Source: CAVWQV01 sp963757115 (GTDB lineage: Bacteria; Pseudomonadota; Alphaproteobacteria; Acetobacterales; Acetobacteraceae). From it: DNA of 64,000 nucleotides. Shown here in pieces: positions 19,555-29,531 of the stretch (positions are counted from its first letter, which is position 1; each line of letters begins with the position of its first letter). The DNA lies in contig CAVWQV010000011.1 of assembly GCA_963757115.1 (NCBI GenBank), positions 118,821-182,820 on the forward strand, in the 5' to 3' direction. Below the pieces are notes generated by a model. That model was not told where the DNA came from and searched no databases. It was given only the letters and a program-made list of their open reading frames with translations. A program made the translations under genes and the position numbers.

Positions 19555-21455
19555 CGAAATGGGTGTTCCACAACAACCTGTTTGACGCTACGCCGATCGA
19601 ACACCTGCTGTGAAGACATCTCCCGCTTCCGGGAACGCCTGAATGGATTTGACATCGCGCTGTGGCGCGGCAGACGGTGTTGGGAACCTTCACCTTTATG
19701 TAACTGACTTGATGCTCGGAACGAGTGCTCATCTGCGCAGCCTGATGTCACTCTTCGTAGAGGAAAACATCAAAAGCTTCCTGCTGGCATCGGAGCTTCG
19801 AAAATGAGTGAGCAGAGTCAAACAAGGAGCACGGTTTCCCCTTGTGATTGGCAACCCGCCATACCGCCACAACTCGGTCCGAACTCTTGCCCAGGTAGCG
19901 GAGCAATTTCCACCGCTCATACAGCTGTCCCGCATGATGGCGCGGGCGCAGGTCTATCCCATACGCGATGATTAAGTCTGGGACTTTGCTGCGGCCGACC
20001 ACTACCTTGTTGACCAAGCCGTAATTGCATTCAGTGGTATCGGACAGCTTCTGTTACGGCCGCTCCTTCCGATACTTTCGCCATGATCTCTTGAAGCGAT
20101 ACCGCGTTCGCCAACTCGTCCACTTAGGCCCCTTCATCTTCCGGGACGTCCGGGCCGCGCATTCTTCGTCTTCGTGACGTCATTGTCCTCGAACGCCGTG
20201 CAACTCCCCTTGAGAGACCCAGGGGTGGCCGAGCCCATCTCGTATTACGACCTTCGCCCTCTTGCGCGAGGGGCGGAGCGCCAGCTTGGGACGCAGGACG
20301 ACCCCCGCCTTGAGGCCCTGGACACAGGCAGCGTGGGCGACGCAGTCGAGCACCGAGCGACCCTTTCGCGCAACTTCCGCCTTCTCCCAGCGGGGCCAGT
20401 GGTCCCGGCCCGTATAGCGGGCCGAAGTCCGGCTTCGACGGACGACGCGGCGTATTCGTCTGAGAAGCCGAATGAGCGCACTCTTCGGCGCGGGGGTATC
20501 GTAGGGCTATGGGCGAGCGAGAGGTCCTTGGCTTTCTCGAGAGACTAGACTGGCGCGGACAAGGATGAGTGGGCGAAGCTCCGCGCGCTGGCCGACAAGA
20601 TTGCATCCCGAAATGTCCAGTACCAGAAACTAGTCGGATCAAACGGGCTCCGCGCCTCGCGCAAGCGCGTGGTATCCAGACAAGCGAATGAGCGCATGGG
20701 TCTATCACGAGCCGCGCTTCACCTTTGAGCGTGCAGTCCACGAAGGAAAGGCCGTAGGCTGGGGAACATCTAACTAGTGGCGCGAAACAGCCACACACGC
20801 AATCTCGCCTAAACTCGTTTTCACGACATCCACAAACCCGGACGCCGGACTGAAGGCGTCCGTCGTAACGGACGAGTGGATCGTGCTGAAGGCCGCGGGA
20901 ACACGTCAGCAGCTGAACTACACGGGGTTCAGCAATCCTCTCGAACCGGATGGGCTTATCGAGTCCAATAACCTTGGTGGGGACGCGCTTTCCTTTTATC
21001 GGGCTTTAACATCGCGGGGGTATTCGGATTATGACTTTCTCCTCTATCTTGGCAGCGATCTACAACTCCTCGCTCGCTGACGAGTACCGGCGAGCCGGGG
21101 GTGAGAACGTCATGCATATTCCTCTACCCTCCCGCCAGGAGGATGCGGAGTCTTGGACGCACTTATACTCGACGCCCGCCAAATGCGTAACCTCGCTAGA
21201 CTGAGCGTAGAAGCCGAGCGCTTCGAGGGCGTCGCCCACGATGTTGCGCTCAGCCTTGCCTCCGAGGATCTGCTCCGCCGCACGGCCTTCAAAAGCATTC
21301 TAAAATCAGGCGGACGCTTCAAGCAGCGTCCGATTTGGCGGCGCAGCGGAAAGACCTTGGACCTACTCGCCGAGATCAAGAGCAGTCTACAGAACAGCAT
21401 AGACGATAGCGTTGAAGCTCTGTTTGGACGACTTCCACTTCCGCATCAACGCTAA
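19555..21455 (+). pseudogene. DNA adenine-N6 methyltransferase (N-6 DNA methylase / type IIG or ISP-like), decayed
   Basis: The catalytic motif IV reads VIGNPPYRHNSVRTLAQV, with NPPY encoded at 19853-19864. Before it are RERLNGFDI and VGNLHLYVTDLMLGTSAH. After it come ARAQVYPIRDD, a premature TAA at 19973-19975 where Tyr would be expected, and VWDFAAADHYLVDQAVIAF. Next are YGRSFRYFRHDLLKRYRVRQ, HLGPFIFRDV, EPISYYDLRPLARGA, GRSPASTDDAAYSSEKPNE, TTSTNPDAGLKASVV, NYTGFSNPLEPDGL and RQMRNLARLSVEAERFEGV. These pieces lie in all three forward frames but in the right order over 1.9 kb. This is the gene body of a large methylase, probably from a restriction-modification system. No intact restriction gene is seen. 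Stops plus many frameshifts make it clearly dead. Confidence 0.78.
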
Positions 21456-21507
21456 AACCCGCATCCCCGCGTCCTGTGCGAGACACCCGTCCCAAGCGGC
21501 TCAGGGT

Positions 21508-21833
21508 TCACCGAGCGGGAGGTTCTTCGAACGCCGCCTCGATCTCGCTGTCGGCGAGCAGCGCGTAGTTGCCCGATGGGCTTGCGCCCGGTGAGGTCTG
21601 AACCAGAGAGGTTCGCTCTCACGATTATGGATGTCTGAGCTGGCGAAGTTGCCAGTGTGCGGATGATCTCGGTTCCGATAGAGGATCGCGCCGTGCGGCA
21701 ACTCCTTGACTGACACATAGCCGTGCGTCGCCTCATACTTCACGCCCAGCAGTAATTGCTTGTTGCGCCGAAGAACATTAGCGTCGCCGACGAGAAAGGT
21801 GTTCAGCTCCGCCAACGTGTAGCCCCTGGCTAG
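21508..21833 (-). pseudogene. C-terminal part of an unrecognised protein
   Basis: Reads LARGYTLAELNTFLVGDANV, LRRNKQLLLGVKYEATHGYV and KELPHGAILYRNRDHPHTGN, shifts frame near 21620, then ends SGNYALLADSEIEAAFEEPP with stop at 21508. A TAG closes the frame just upstream of LARGY. Composition is that of a real globular protein, but the family is not known to me. It lies convergent with the methylase pseudogene. Confidence 0.42.
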
Positions 21834-22485
21834 CTAAGCACAGTACTGCCCCAACTCGCGACTGTGCCAGACCACCAGCTATCAATGTTACGCTATTGAC
21901 TTCCGTATCACGGATGATGAGGACGGCGGCGCAGTGTAACTGCCCTCGAGCCACCAATTGTCGGTGGTGCTAGAGTCTGGAACGTAAGTGCTCTGCCCCG
22001 TCCACAATCCGTGCGTCGCCATTTCTCGATCAAAGCGTGCGGGATTTTGACGGACGAAGAACTCGAAGCGATCTCGGCCGAGAAGGATGGCACGCGGCGG
22101 AGGGGCGGCATTGAACTTGGAAGCGCTCGGTTGCCTTGGAGCTGGGAACAAGTCACGAACACGCTGCGAGCATGGCTGATCTGGCTTGCGCCTTGTAGCG
22201 CTCGAGCAATCCTATTCGGCATCGTCTTCTAGGCCTTCTACTTCGGGCTGGTCTTGTGTTCGAGGCTCGCTGGCTCAGTCCGGAGGACGCCGCAGACTAT
22301 GACGCCGCAGGCTGTGACGCTGCAGACGATGTCGGCGTGCGCCTGGACCAGCTTCCGCGGCGGCGCCGGCAGGCAAGCTGCCCAGCCCTCGCGCTTCTCG
22401 GACCACGCCGGCCGGGCTACGATCGCCTGGCTCTAATGCGCGGTCGATCGGGCGGCGCTGCAGGACAGGACGCAGGATGCCGTGA
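21834..22485. other. island DNA without a recognisable intact gene
   Basis: On the minus strand 21888-22151 is open and includes DRFEFFVRQNPARFDREMAT, which is protein-like but has no clear start or family. From 22290 to 22330 the plus strand carries imperfect direct repeats of a TGACGCCGCAG-type unit. No attachment site next to the integrase could be identified by eye. Confidence 0.35.
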
Positions 22486-23459
22486 ATGCCGCTGTTCAAG
22501 CCATCATCGCGGAAGCCCCGCGTCGTAAGAAAGCGCCTGGCTGACAGCTCGCTGAAAACTTATACGCACGCCCGGCAGACCGCTCGGGCGCCGCGCTTCG
22601 ATCCCCAATCCATCGGCGCCCTGACCGTGGCCTACCGCCTCAGCCCGGATTGGACCGCCCTCGCCGAGCAAACCAGGCGCACCTACAATGTGTACCTGAA
22701 AGAGCTCGAGCGCCTCCAAAATCAGCCCGTCGAGGCTATCACCAGGCGCATGATCCTTGACTTGCGCGACGGCATCGCTGTCTCCCGCGGCCGGGGCGCC
22801 AGCGCCGGTTTCGTGCGCTCGGCGTCCGCCCTGTTCGGTTGGGCCGTCGATCGCGACTGGATCGCTGCCAGCCCCGTGCACAGGGTCAAGATCCTCCCCG
22901 GTGGCCACCTAGCGGCCTGGACGCTGGCGCAGGCCGACCACGCCATGCGCGCCCTGCCTGAGCACTACCGGCGCGTGGTGGTCCTGGCGCTCTATACCGG
23001 CCAGCGCCGAGGCGATCTTGTGCGCCTGCCCTGGTCAGCCTACGACGGCCACACGATCCGGCTTACGCAACAGAAAACCCACGCCAGGCTCGTGCTGCCG
23101 GCGCATCCCGAACTCCGGGCGGAGCTGGACGCTTGGCACCTCGAGGCGCGGTCGAGCATTATACTCACGACCGCGCGCGGCCTGCCCTGGATGCCGCAGC
23201 ATCTGAGCCACACGCTGCCCATGGCGCTCGCCAGGGTCGGCCTCCCTCCGCTCGGCGTGCACGGCCTCCGCAAGCTGGCCGCAACGCGCCTGGCGACGCA
23301 GGGTGCAGCACGCGCGAGATCGCAGCCGTCACCGGGCACCGCACCCTGAGCATGGTCCAGCTCTACTCGAGGTCGGCCGACCAGGAGCGGCTAGCCAAGC
23401 AAGCAGTTGCTCGTTTGCAGTTGATGACAACCGGCGACAACCCCCGGCTAAAGGACTGA
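22486..23459 (+). CDS. tyrosine-type site-specific recombinase / phage integrase (one frameshift)
   Basis: ATG at 22486 starts a basic N-terminus, then a SAM-like core-binding domain (TYNVYLKELERLQNQPVEAI) and a catalytic domain with the first Arg in LYTGQRRGDLVRLPW and HxxR in HGLRKLAATRLA. The frame shifts near 23305, and the following frame supplies the rest: STREIAAVTGHRTLSMVQLY, with the second His/Arg and the nucleophilic Tyr, ending at 23459. About 323 residues when repaired. Integrases of this kind insert islands and prophages at specific sites. It sits at the right border of the degraded island and is followed at once by conserved chromosomal genes, which fits an island end. Activity as read is doubtful because the catalytic Tyr lies after the shift. 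Confidence 0.8.
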
Positions 23460-23465
23460 AATGAT

Positions 23466-23729
23466 ATGAGAGCCATTTTTGTGATGATAAAATGCGAAAT
23501 GGGCGCCGCCTACAAAGTGGCGCAGCAGGCGGCAGACACGATCGAAGAATTGTCCGAGCTGCACTCGACCTCGGGGCTCTACGATCTGCTCGGAAAATTC
23601 TATCTCGCGGCCGACGCCGATATCGGCCGTTTTGTCACCGACCGGATCCAGCCGCTGCCCGGCGTGAAGGACACCTACACCATCATCACGTTCAACGCGT
23701 TCACCGGCGACCGCGCCATCCCTCAATAG
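23466..23729 (+). CDS. stand-alone Lrp/AsnC ligand-binding (RAM) domain protein
   Basis: An 87-residue protein without a DNA-binding domain. It has the alpha-beta dimeric fold typical of the AsnC C-terminal domain: AIFVMIKCEMGAAYKVAQQA, ELHSTSGLYDLLGKFYLAAD, GRFVTDRIQPLPGVKDTYTI. Such single-domain proteins form multimers that bind amino acids; whether they regulate anything is often unknown. AAAGGA lies about 10 bases before the ATG. Its end overlaps the end of the convergent gamma-glutamyltransferase gene by 7 bases. Confidence 0.82.
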   Translation: MRAIFVMIKCEMGAAYKVAQQAADTIEELSELHSTSGLYDLLGKFYLAADADIGRFVTDRIQPLPGVKDTYTIITFNAFTGDRAIPQ

Positions 23730-25321
23730 CCGAGCGCGATGCCGTCCTTGCGCGGGTCCGAGCCGCCGATCAGGCAGCCGCGTGCCTGGTCGATCCAGAT
23801 CGCCTGACCACCGCCATGCGGCCGGTCGACGGTGCGGACGGCATGGCCCAACGAAGCCAAGCGGTCGCGCACGGATGGCGGGATGCCGCGTTCCGCCTCC
23901 ACGGCGCCCGCGTATGGAAACAGGCGCGGCAAATCGAGCGCTTCCTGGATGTCGAGCCCGTACTCGAGCATGTTGCCGAGGAACAAAGTCTGGCCCATCG
24001 GCTGGAAGTGACCGCCCATGACGCCGAACGGCATCACCGCCTGCCCTTCCCGCATCAACATGCCGGGGATGATCGTATGGAGCGGTCGCTTGCCGGGCGC
24101 GATGCAATTGGGATGGCCGCGTTCCAGACGGAAGCCAAAGCCCCGGTTGTGCAGCATCACACCGCTGTTCGGGGCGAGGATGCCGGAGCCGAACCCTTGG
24201 AACAGCGAGTTGATGAAGCTGCACGCGTTGCCGTCCCGGTCGACCACGCACAGGTACACCGTGTCCCGGTGCGCGGGCAGCATCGCTTCGCCAGGAGCGG
24301 GCATCTGCTGCATTGCGCGATCGTCCTGGATCAACGCCCGCAAGCCCGCGAGGTAGGTCGGATCGGTCAGCCGTGCGACCGGCACGTCCGCCTGCTCGGG
24401 GTCGGCGAGAAAGGCGTCGCGGTCGCGATACACCAGGCGGGCGGCCTCGACGTGGCGGTGCAGCCTCGTCGCGCCTAGTGGGCCGTCCGGTGCAGCGCCG
24501 AAGCCTTCAAGGATACCCAGCAGCATGAGCACGTGAAGCCCGGAGCCGTTCGGCGGGCACTGGAACACCTCGTAGCCATTCCAGGCGGCATGGATCGGTT
24601 CGACGAACCCGGCGCCATGCAAGCCGGCAGCGAAATCCGCCTCGGTCTGCAGCCCGCCCCTCGCTTGCAACGCGGCCACCATGTCGGCTGCGATCGGCCC
24701 TTCGTAGAAGGCCCGGGCACCCTGCTCGGCGATCGCCCGCAAGGTCGCCGCGAGCGGTTCGTTGACGAACCGGTCGCCTTCGCGAGGCGCCTCGCCGCCG
24801 GGCAGAAACGCGCCGGCTCCGGTGTTGCGCAGCTTGTCCGCGAGATTGCGCCAGTCGTCTGCGACGCGGCCATGCACCGGCCAACCCTCGGCGGCGAAGC
24901 GGATCGCCGGCTGCAGCAACTCCCCCAGCCCCTTGGTGCCATGCGCCGCAAGCAACGTCTCCCACGCCGACACCGCACCGGGGATGGTCACGGTATGGGC
25001 GGACGTGTTCTCGAGCGCGGCCATCCCATGTTGCTCGTACCAGTCGATGGTCGCCGCCGCCGCAGCGCGGCCCGAACCGTTCAGCGCGTGCACACGCCCG
25101 CTCCCGGCGGGCGCGTAGAGGCAGAAGCAATCGCCGCCGATGCCGGTCGATTGCGGCTCGATCACGGCGAGCACGGCTGCCGCAGCCACCGCCGCGTCGA
25201 GCGCATTGCCGCCAGCCCGCAACACATCGAGCGCGGTCAAGGTGGCGGCCGGCATGGAAGTCGCGGCCATGCCGTGCGTCGCCAAGGCCGGGCCGCGCCC
25301 CGGCGAGTGAAAGTCGCGCAT
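23723..25321 (-). CDS. ggt: gamma-glutamyltransferase (GGT) family protein
   Basis: An intact 532-residue frame. The large-subunit part contains TSMPAATLTALDVLRAGGNA and IEPQSTGIGGDCFCLY. The autocatalytic cleavage site is HRDTVYLCVVDRDGNACSF with the nucleophilic Thr354, followed by SLFQGFGSGI and PLHTIIPGM. The enzyme cleaves itself into two subunits and hydrolyses or transfers the gamma-glutamyl group of glutathione-like compounds. No export signal is visible at the N-terminus, so a cytoplasmic GGT-like hydrolase is more likely than the classic periplasmic enzyme. ATG at 25321 has AGGGAG 6 bases upstream. It diverges from csaA with about 100 bases between. Confidence 0.92.
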   Translation of the reverse strand: MRDFHSPGRGPALATHGMAATSMPAATLTALDVLRAGGNALDAAVAAAAVLAVIEPQSTGIGGDCFCLYAPAGSGRVHALNGSGRAAAAATIDWYEQHGMAALENTSAHTVTIPGAVSAWETLLAAHGTKGLGELLQPAIRFAAEGWPVHGRVADDWRNLADKLRNTGAGAFLPGGEAPREGDRFVNEPLAATLRAIAEQGARAFYEGPIAADMVAALQARGGLQTEADFAAGLHGAGFVEPIHAAWNGYEVFQCPPNGSGLHVLMLLGILEGFGAAPDGPLGATRLHRHVEAARLVYRDRDAFLADPEQADVPVARLTDPTYLAGLRALIQDDRAMQQMPAPGEAMLPAHRDTVYLCVVDRDGNACSFINSLFQGFGSGILAPNSGVMLHNRGFGFRLERGHPNCIAPGKRPLHTIIPGMLMREGQAVMPFGVMGGHFQPMGQTLFLGNMLEYGLDIQEALDLPRLFPYAGAVEAERGIPPSVRDRLASLGHAVRTVDRPHGGGQAIWIDQARGCLIGGSDPRKDGIALGY

Positions 25322-25423
25322 CGGGCGCTCCCTGCTGATCGCGGTCTGTTAGCCATCTCGGTCACGGGTTGGCAACCGAACCACGCATCGTCATCATCCG
25401 ACGGCACAAAGGATCCATTCCCG

Positions 25424-25765
25424 ATGGCCGAGACCATCACGTTCGACGATTTCGAGCGGGTCGACATCCGGGTCGGCACCATCGTCGAAGCGCGGCCCTT
25501 CCCCGAAGCGCGCAAGCCGGCCTACAAACTGAGCATCGACTTCGGCGACGCGATCGGGGTGAAGCGGTCGTCCGTGCAGATCACCGTGCACTACAAGCCG
25601 GACCAGCTGATCGGACGTCAGGTCTGCGCGGTGGTGAACTTCCCCCCTCGCCAGATCGGTCCGTTCGTGAGCGAGGTGCTGACGCTCGGGATGCCTGATG
25701 AGGACGGCGCCGTCGTGCTGGTCCGCCCGGATCTGAAGGTTCCGAACGGCGGCAAGCTGTTCTGA
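25424..25765 (+). CDS. csaA: CsaA, tRNA-binding OB-fold chaperone-like protein
   Basis: 113 residues, the usual size. The OB-fold tRNA-binding domain is recognisable from FERVDIRVGTIVEARPFPEA, KRSSVQITVHYKPDQLIGRQ, VNFPPRQIGPFVSEVLTLG and the ending VPNGGKLF. CsaA forms dimers, binds tRNA and has been linked to protein export. The ATG at 25424 has AAAGGA 10 bases upstream. Its TGA overlaps the ATG of the phosphoribosyltransferase gene (TGATG), so the two are coupled. Confidence 0.92.
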   Translation: MAETITFDDFERVDIRVGTIVEARPFPEARKPAYKLSIDFGDAIGVKRSSVQITVHYKPDQLIGRQVCAVVNFPPRQIGPFVSEVLTLGMPDEDGAVVLVRPDLKVPNGGKLF

Positions 25766-26239
25766 TGGCGACCCACTACTACACCGTGACCTGGGACCAG
25801 CTGCACCGCGATGCCCGCGCGCTTGCTTGGCGGCTGGTGGACAAGGGTCCGTTCGCCGGCATCGTCGCCATCACGCGCGGCGGGCTGATCCCGGCCGCGA
25901 TCATCGCCCGCGAGCTCGAGTGCCGGCTGATCGAGAGCGTGTCGGGTCCTGACCTACGACGAGGAGACGCGCGGCTCGCCCGTCGTCACCAAGCCGCCCG
26001 CCGCCGCCGGCGACGGCACGGACTTCCTCCTGATCGACGACCTCGTGGACTCGGGCGCCACGGCGCGCGTGGTCCGCGCCCTGCTGCCGCGCGCGCATTT
26101 CGCCACCGTCTACGCCAAGCCGGCGGGGCGGCCGATGGTCGACACCTACATCACCGAAGTATCGCAGGACACCTGGATCCTGTTTCCTTGGGACACCGAG
26201 CCGCAATTCGTCGCACCCCTGGTCCGACGCGGCCTCTAG
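25765..26239 (+). CDS. gpt: xanthine(-guanine) phosphoribosyltransferase (one frameshift)
   Basis: About 157 residues when repaired, the normal length for Gpt. The first frame holds WDQLHRDARALAWRL and IVAITRGGLIPAAIIARELE. It leaves frame near 25945, and the rest resumes as LTYDEETRGSPVV, then the PRPP-binding loop FLLIDDLVDSGATARVVRAL, then YAKPAGRPMVDTYITEVSQD, WILFPWD and stop at 26237-26239. The enzyme salvages xanthine and guanine with PRPP in the cytoplasm. Translation would be coupled to csaA. A salvage enzyme with a single lesion and all motifs conserved suggests an assembly error rather than loss. Confidence 0.82.
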
Positions 26240-26395
26240 GCGTCCGTCCGCGCTCGCAGCACTCGCGACCCTGAAGCAGCTCTGAGCCGTGTGTCGCGGG
26301 CTGGGCGGCGCCGGGATGAACTCGTATACGGGACAGGTGGCTCCGGCGCCCGGCCCTGCCCGCCGCGGCACATCCTCCCATAGGCCTGTGGGGAC

Positions 26396-27667
26396 ATGAC
26401 CCGACCTGATCCTGACATCGAGCGTCGCCGCGCGCTGGCGGCCCACCGCGCCTTCGCCAGCGGCCTGCTTCTGCTCATGGCGGTGGTGACCCTCGCGACC
26501 TACGCCCTACCGGGCGGGTTCTGGACCGACCTCCTGCAGGCCTCGGCCAAGGCAGGCTTCGTCGGCGGCATCGCCGACTGGTTCGCGGTGACGGCCCTGT
26601 TCCGTCACCCGCTCGGCTTGCCGATCCCGCACACCGCCATTCTGCCCAATCAGAAGCTGCGGTTGGGTGGCGCGCTCGGGCGGTTCATCGCCAATCACGT
26701 GTTCACCGGCCCCGACGTCGCGCGCGTGCTCCGGGAACTCGACATCTCCGGGATGTTCCGCCGCTTCCTCGCCGACCCTGCGGCGACCCGTCCGGCCGCC
26801 GAAGCGATCGCGGGAATGCTGCCCCGTTTGCTACTCACGCTGGAGGATGGCCGGGCGCGTCGGCTCGCCCAGCGCATCATCCCGCGCATCCTGGGCGGCC
26901 CCGGCGCTGGTGCCGTGGTGGCCCGCGCGCTGCGCGGCCTCGTCGAGGGGGGGCGGCACCAGGAGGTGTTCGGTTTCATCCTCGGCCAGTTCAAAACCCT
27001 GCTCGCAAGCCGCGAGGAGGCGCTGCACCGCGCCATCGAAGAGCGGGTGCGCGAGCAGGGTGGCCGACTGGTTGGCTGGGCCATGGGGGCGACCATCGCG
27101 CGGCGTGTGCTGAGCCTGGTCAACGCCGAGCTCGACAAGATGAGCCCCGACGGGTCCGAGCTGCGGGAAGCGTTCGACGTCTGGGTGCGGCACGAGATCG
27201 AGCGTATGGAGACCGACCCGGCGCGGGCGGCCGAGATCGGCGCCGCGATCCGCAAGGTGGTAGCCCATCCGACGATCCAGGCCTGGCTCTGGGATGTGTG
27301 GAGAAGGACACGGCAGGCGTTGGAGGCCGACGCGGGGCGGCCCAACTCCCATACGGTCAACTTCATCGAGGGCGCCCTTGCCAACATGGGAGAGATGCTC
27401 GAAGCGGACGCCGCCGCCCGGGCCCGCGTGCAGGTGATGGCTGAGGGCATCGTCGCCCGCCTGTTGCCGGCGGCACAGGCGCAGCTCGCCGACTTCATCG
27501 CGAACTCGGTCGGCGGCTGGGACACGGCCACCATTACCGATCGGCTGGAGCTCTATGTCGGCAAGGACCTGCAATACGTGCGCGTGAACGGGACGCTCGT
27601 CGGGTTCCTGATCGGCGGGGTTGTCTACGCCCTCCTCCGCGCGACATTCGGCTACGCCGCGTTCTGA
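26396..27667 (+). CDS. DUF445 family membrane protein
   Basis: An intact 423-residue frame. An N-terminal helix (LLLLMAVVTLATYAL) is followed by AGFVGGIADWFAVTALFRHP and the PHTAILPNQKLRLGGALGRF stretch, both hallmarks of DUF445. A long helical middle region and a C-terminal helix (GTLVGFLIGGVVYALL) complete it. Members lie in the inner membrane with unknown function; some are linked to cell-envelope stress. GGGGA precedes the ATG. The next gene starts 14 bases after its stop, so they may be co-transcribed. Confidence 0.88.
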   Translation: MTRPDPDIERRRALAAHRAFASGLLLLMAVVTLATYALPGGFWTDLLQASAKAGFVGGIADWFAVTALFRHPLGLPIPHTAILPNQKLRLGGALGRFIANHVFTGPDVARVLRELDISGMFRRFLADPAATRPAAEAIAGMLPRLLLTLEDGRARRLAQRIIPRILGGPGAGAVVARALRGLVEGGRHQEVFGFILGQFKTLLASREEALHRAIEERVREQGGRLVGWAMGATIARRVLSLVNAELDKMSPDGSELREAFDVWVRHEIERMETDPARAAEIGAAIRKVVAHPTIQAWLWDVWRRTRQALEADAGRPNSHTVNFIEGALANMGEMLEADAAARARVQVMAEGIVARLLPAAQAQLADFIANSVGGWDTATITDRLELYVGKDLQYVRVNGTLVGFLIGGVVYALLRATFGYAAF

Positions 27668-27680
27668 GGAGACATACTGC

Positions 27681-28718
27681 ATGGCGGCCCGGCTTTCGGT
27701 GCTCGACCAGTCGACGGTGGTAAGTGGGCGCGGCCCAGATACCTCCATCCGCGAGAGCCTGGAGCTTGCCCGCCATTGCGACGCACTCGGCTACCATCGC
27801 TACTGGGTGGCCGAGCACCACAACTCACCAAGCATCGCGGGGACGGCGCCCGAAGTGCTGATTGCCGCCATCGCGGCGACGACCGCACGCATCCGGGTCG
27901 GCAGTGCCGGGGTGATGCTGCCGCACTACTCGAGCCTGAAGGTGGCGGAACAGTTCCGCGTGCTCGAGGCGATCGCGCCCGGACGGATCGACCTCGGCCT
28001 GGGCCGCGCCCCCGGCTCGGACGGCCGCACCGCGTTCGCGCTCAATCCGCAGGCCGACACCGCCGCCGACCATTTCCCCGCCCAGGTGCGCGACCTGCTC
28101 GCCTGGGTCGAAGGCCGGCCGCTCGTCGACGGCCATCCGTTCCGCGACATCCTCGCGCAGCCGCAAGGGCCGACAGCGCCGGAGACCTGGATCCTTGGCA
28201 GCTCCGATTACGGCGCGCAGGTCGCCGCGTATTTTGGGCTGCCCTATTGCTTCGCGCACTTCATCACCGATGGACGCGGCGCCGAGCAAGCGTTCGACGT
28301 GTACCGGCGCAGCTATCGCCCGAGCCCGCTCCAGCCCGAGCCGTATGCGGCGGCCTGCGTGTGGGCGCTAGCCGCGGAAACGGAGGCCGAAGCCGAGTAT
28401 CTGTTCACCTCGCGGGCCATCGCCCGGCTGAACCGCGACAGGGGCATCTTTGCCCCGCTCGTTTCGCCCGAAGAAGCGATCGCGACGCAACTCAGCGACG
28501 GCGACCGCGCACGGGTGGCGCGGCTGCGCGAGCGAGCGATCTACGGCACCGCCGCGAGCGTTGCAGCCGCGCTTCGCGCGCTGGCCGAGGCGCAGGGCTT
28601 GGCCGAAATCGCGGTGCTCACCACCGTCCACGATCCTGTCACACGGCGGCATTCCTACAGCCTGCTTGCCCGCGCCCACGGTCAAGCGCCGCCGGGCATG
28701 CCTCGGGAGGCGGCCTGA
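27681..28718 (+). CDS. LLM-class flavin-dependent monooxygenase (luciferase-like)
   Basis: 346 residues from the ATG at 27681, which has AGGAGA upstream at good spacing. Typical luciferase-like features are GYHRYWVAEHHNSPSIAGTA, IRVGSAGVMLPHYSSLKVAE, EAIAPGRIDLGLGRAPGSDG and the C-terminal FTSRAIARLNRDRG region. Members oxidise organic substrates with reduced FMN or F420; the HHN and GRAPGSD segments match the MsnO8 branch, which uses FMN. The substrate cannot be inferred. It is complete and lies in the same direction as the DUF445 gene. Confidence 0.9.
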   Translation: MAARLSVLDQSTVVSGRGPDTSIRESLELARHCDALGYHRYWVAEHHNSPSIAGTAPEVLIAAIAATTARIRVGSAGVMLPHYSSLKVAEQFRVLEAIAPGRIDLGLGRAPGSDGRTAFALNPQADTAADHFPAQVRDLLAWVEGRPLVDGHPFRDILAQPQGPTAPETWILGSSDYGAQVAAYFGLPYCFAHFITDGRGAEQAFDVYRRSYRPSPLQPEPYAAACVWALAAETEAEAEYLFTSRAIARLNRDRGIFAPLVSPEEAIATQLSDGDRARVARLRERAIYGTAASVAAALRALAEAQGLAEIAVLTTVHDPVTRRHSYSLLARAHGQAPPGMPREAA

Positions 28719-28873
28719 CCGCCCCGAGCGCGCGCCGAACCGGGCAACGTCGGCGCCATCGCCCGATCCTTCGCATAGCCCAGGTCTTTTGCCGGACGGT
28801 GCATCCAGCTTCTGGCGAACCTCCGTATAGGTAATGCGCCGGGAGACGGCGAGTCGAAAAGGGATCATGACCT

Positions 28874-29467
28874 ATGAAACAACATTTCCCGACGCTTGCG
28901 CTATCCGCAAGCTTCGCCGCCGCATTCACGCTCGCGATTGCCGGCTTTGCCGAAACGTCTGGCGCTGCGCAGATGAGCGCGGAGAAAACGGTGATGGTCG
29001 GCGGCGCGGCGATGTACCCGTCCAAGAACATCGTCGAGAACGCCGTCAACTCGAAGGACCACACGACGCTCGTCGCCGCGGTCAAGGCCGCCGGTCTGGT
29101 CGACACGTTGGAGGGTGCTGGGCCGTTCACCGTATTCGCGCCGACCAATGCGGCGTTCGACAAGCTCCCTCCCGGCACCGTTGACACGTTGCTGATGCCC
29201 GAGAACAAGCAGCAGCTGACGCAGGTTCTCACCTACCATGTCGTGCCCGGGCGGCTGACCGCAGCGGACCTGATGCGGATGGTGGAGCAGGGGCACGGTC
29301 AGGCCACGCTCAAAACCGTTGAAGGCGAACCGCTGACCGTGTCGATGAACGGCGGGCACCTATTCGTGAGCGGCGACAAGAGCGGGGTCGCCGAGGTGAC
29401 GACTGCCAACGTGATGCAATCCAACGGCGTGATCCACGTCGTTAGTTCGGTGCTGGTGCCGGGCTGA
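28874..29467 (+). CDS. secreted fasciclin (FAS1) domain protein
   Basis: 197 residues. An N-terminal signal peptide (LALSASFAAAFTLAIAGFAE) is followed by one FAS1 domain: VENAVNSKDHTTLVAAVKAA, GPFTVFAPTNAAFDKLPPGT (box H1), then LTYHVVPGRL and NGVIHVVSSVLVP (box H2). FAS1 proteins are exported and mediate adhesion, or occur as stress-related periplasmic proteins. GGGA precedes the ATG. It stands alone between the monooxygenase gene and a convergent small membrane gene. Confidence 0.9.
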   Translation: MKQHFPTLALSASFAAAFTLAIAGFAETSGAAQMSAEKTVMVGGAAMYPSKNIVENAVNSKDHTTLVAAVKAAGLVDTLEGAGPFTVFAPTNAAFDKLPPGTVDTLLMPENKQQLTQVLTYHVVPGRLTAADLMRMVEQGHGQATLKTVEGEPLTVSMNGGHLFVSGDKSGVAEVTTANVMQSNGVIHVVSSVLVPG

Positions 29468-29531
29468 CTTGCGCGGCGGGGCGGGGCGGAACCGTAACCG
29501 GCAGCTTGCCGCGGTCAGCCCCGCCAGCCGG

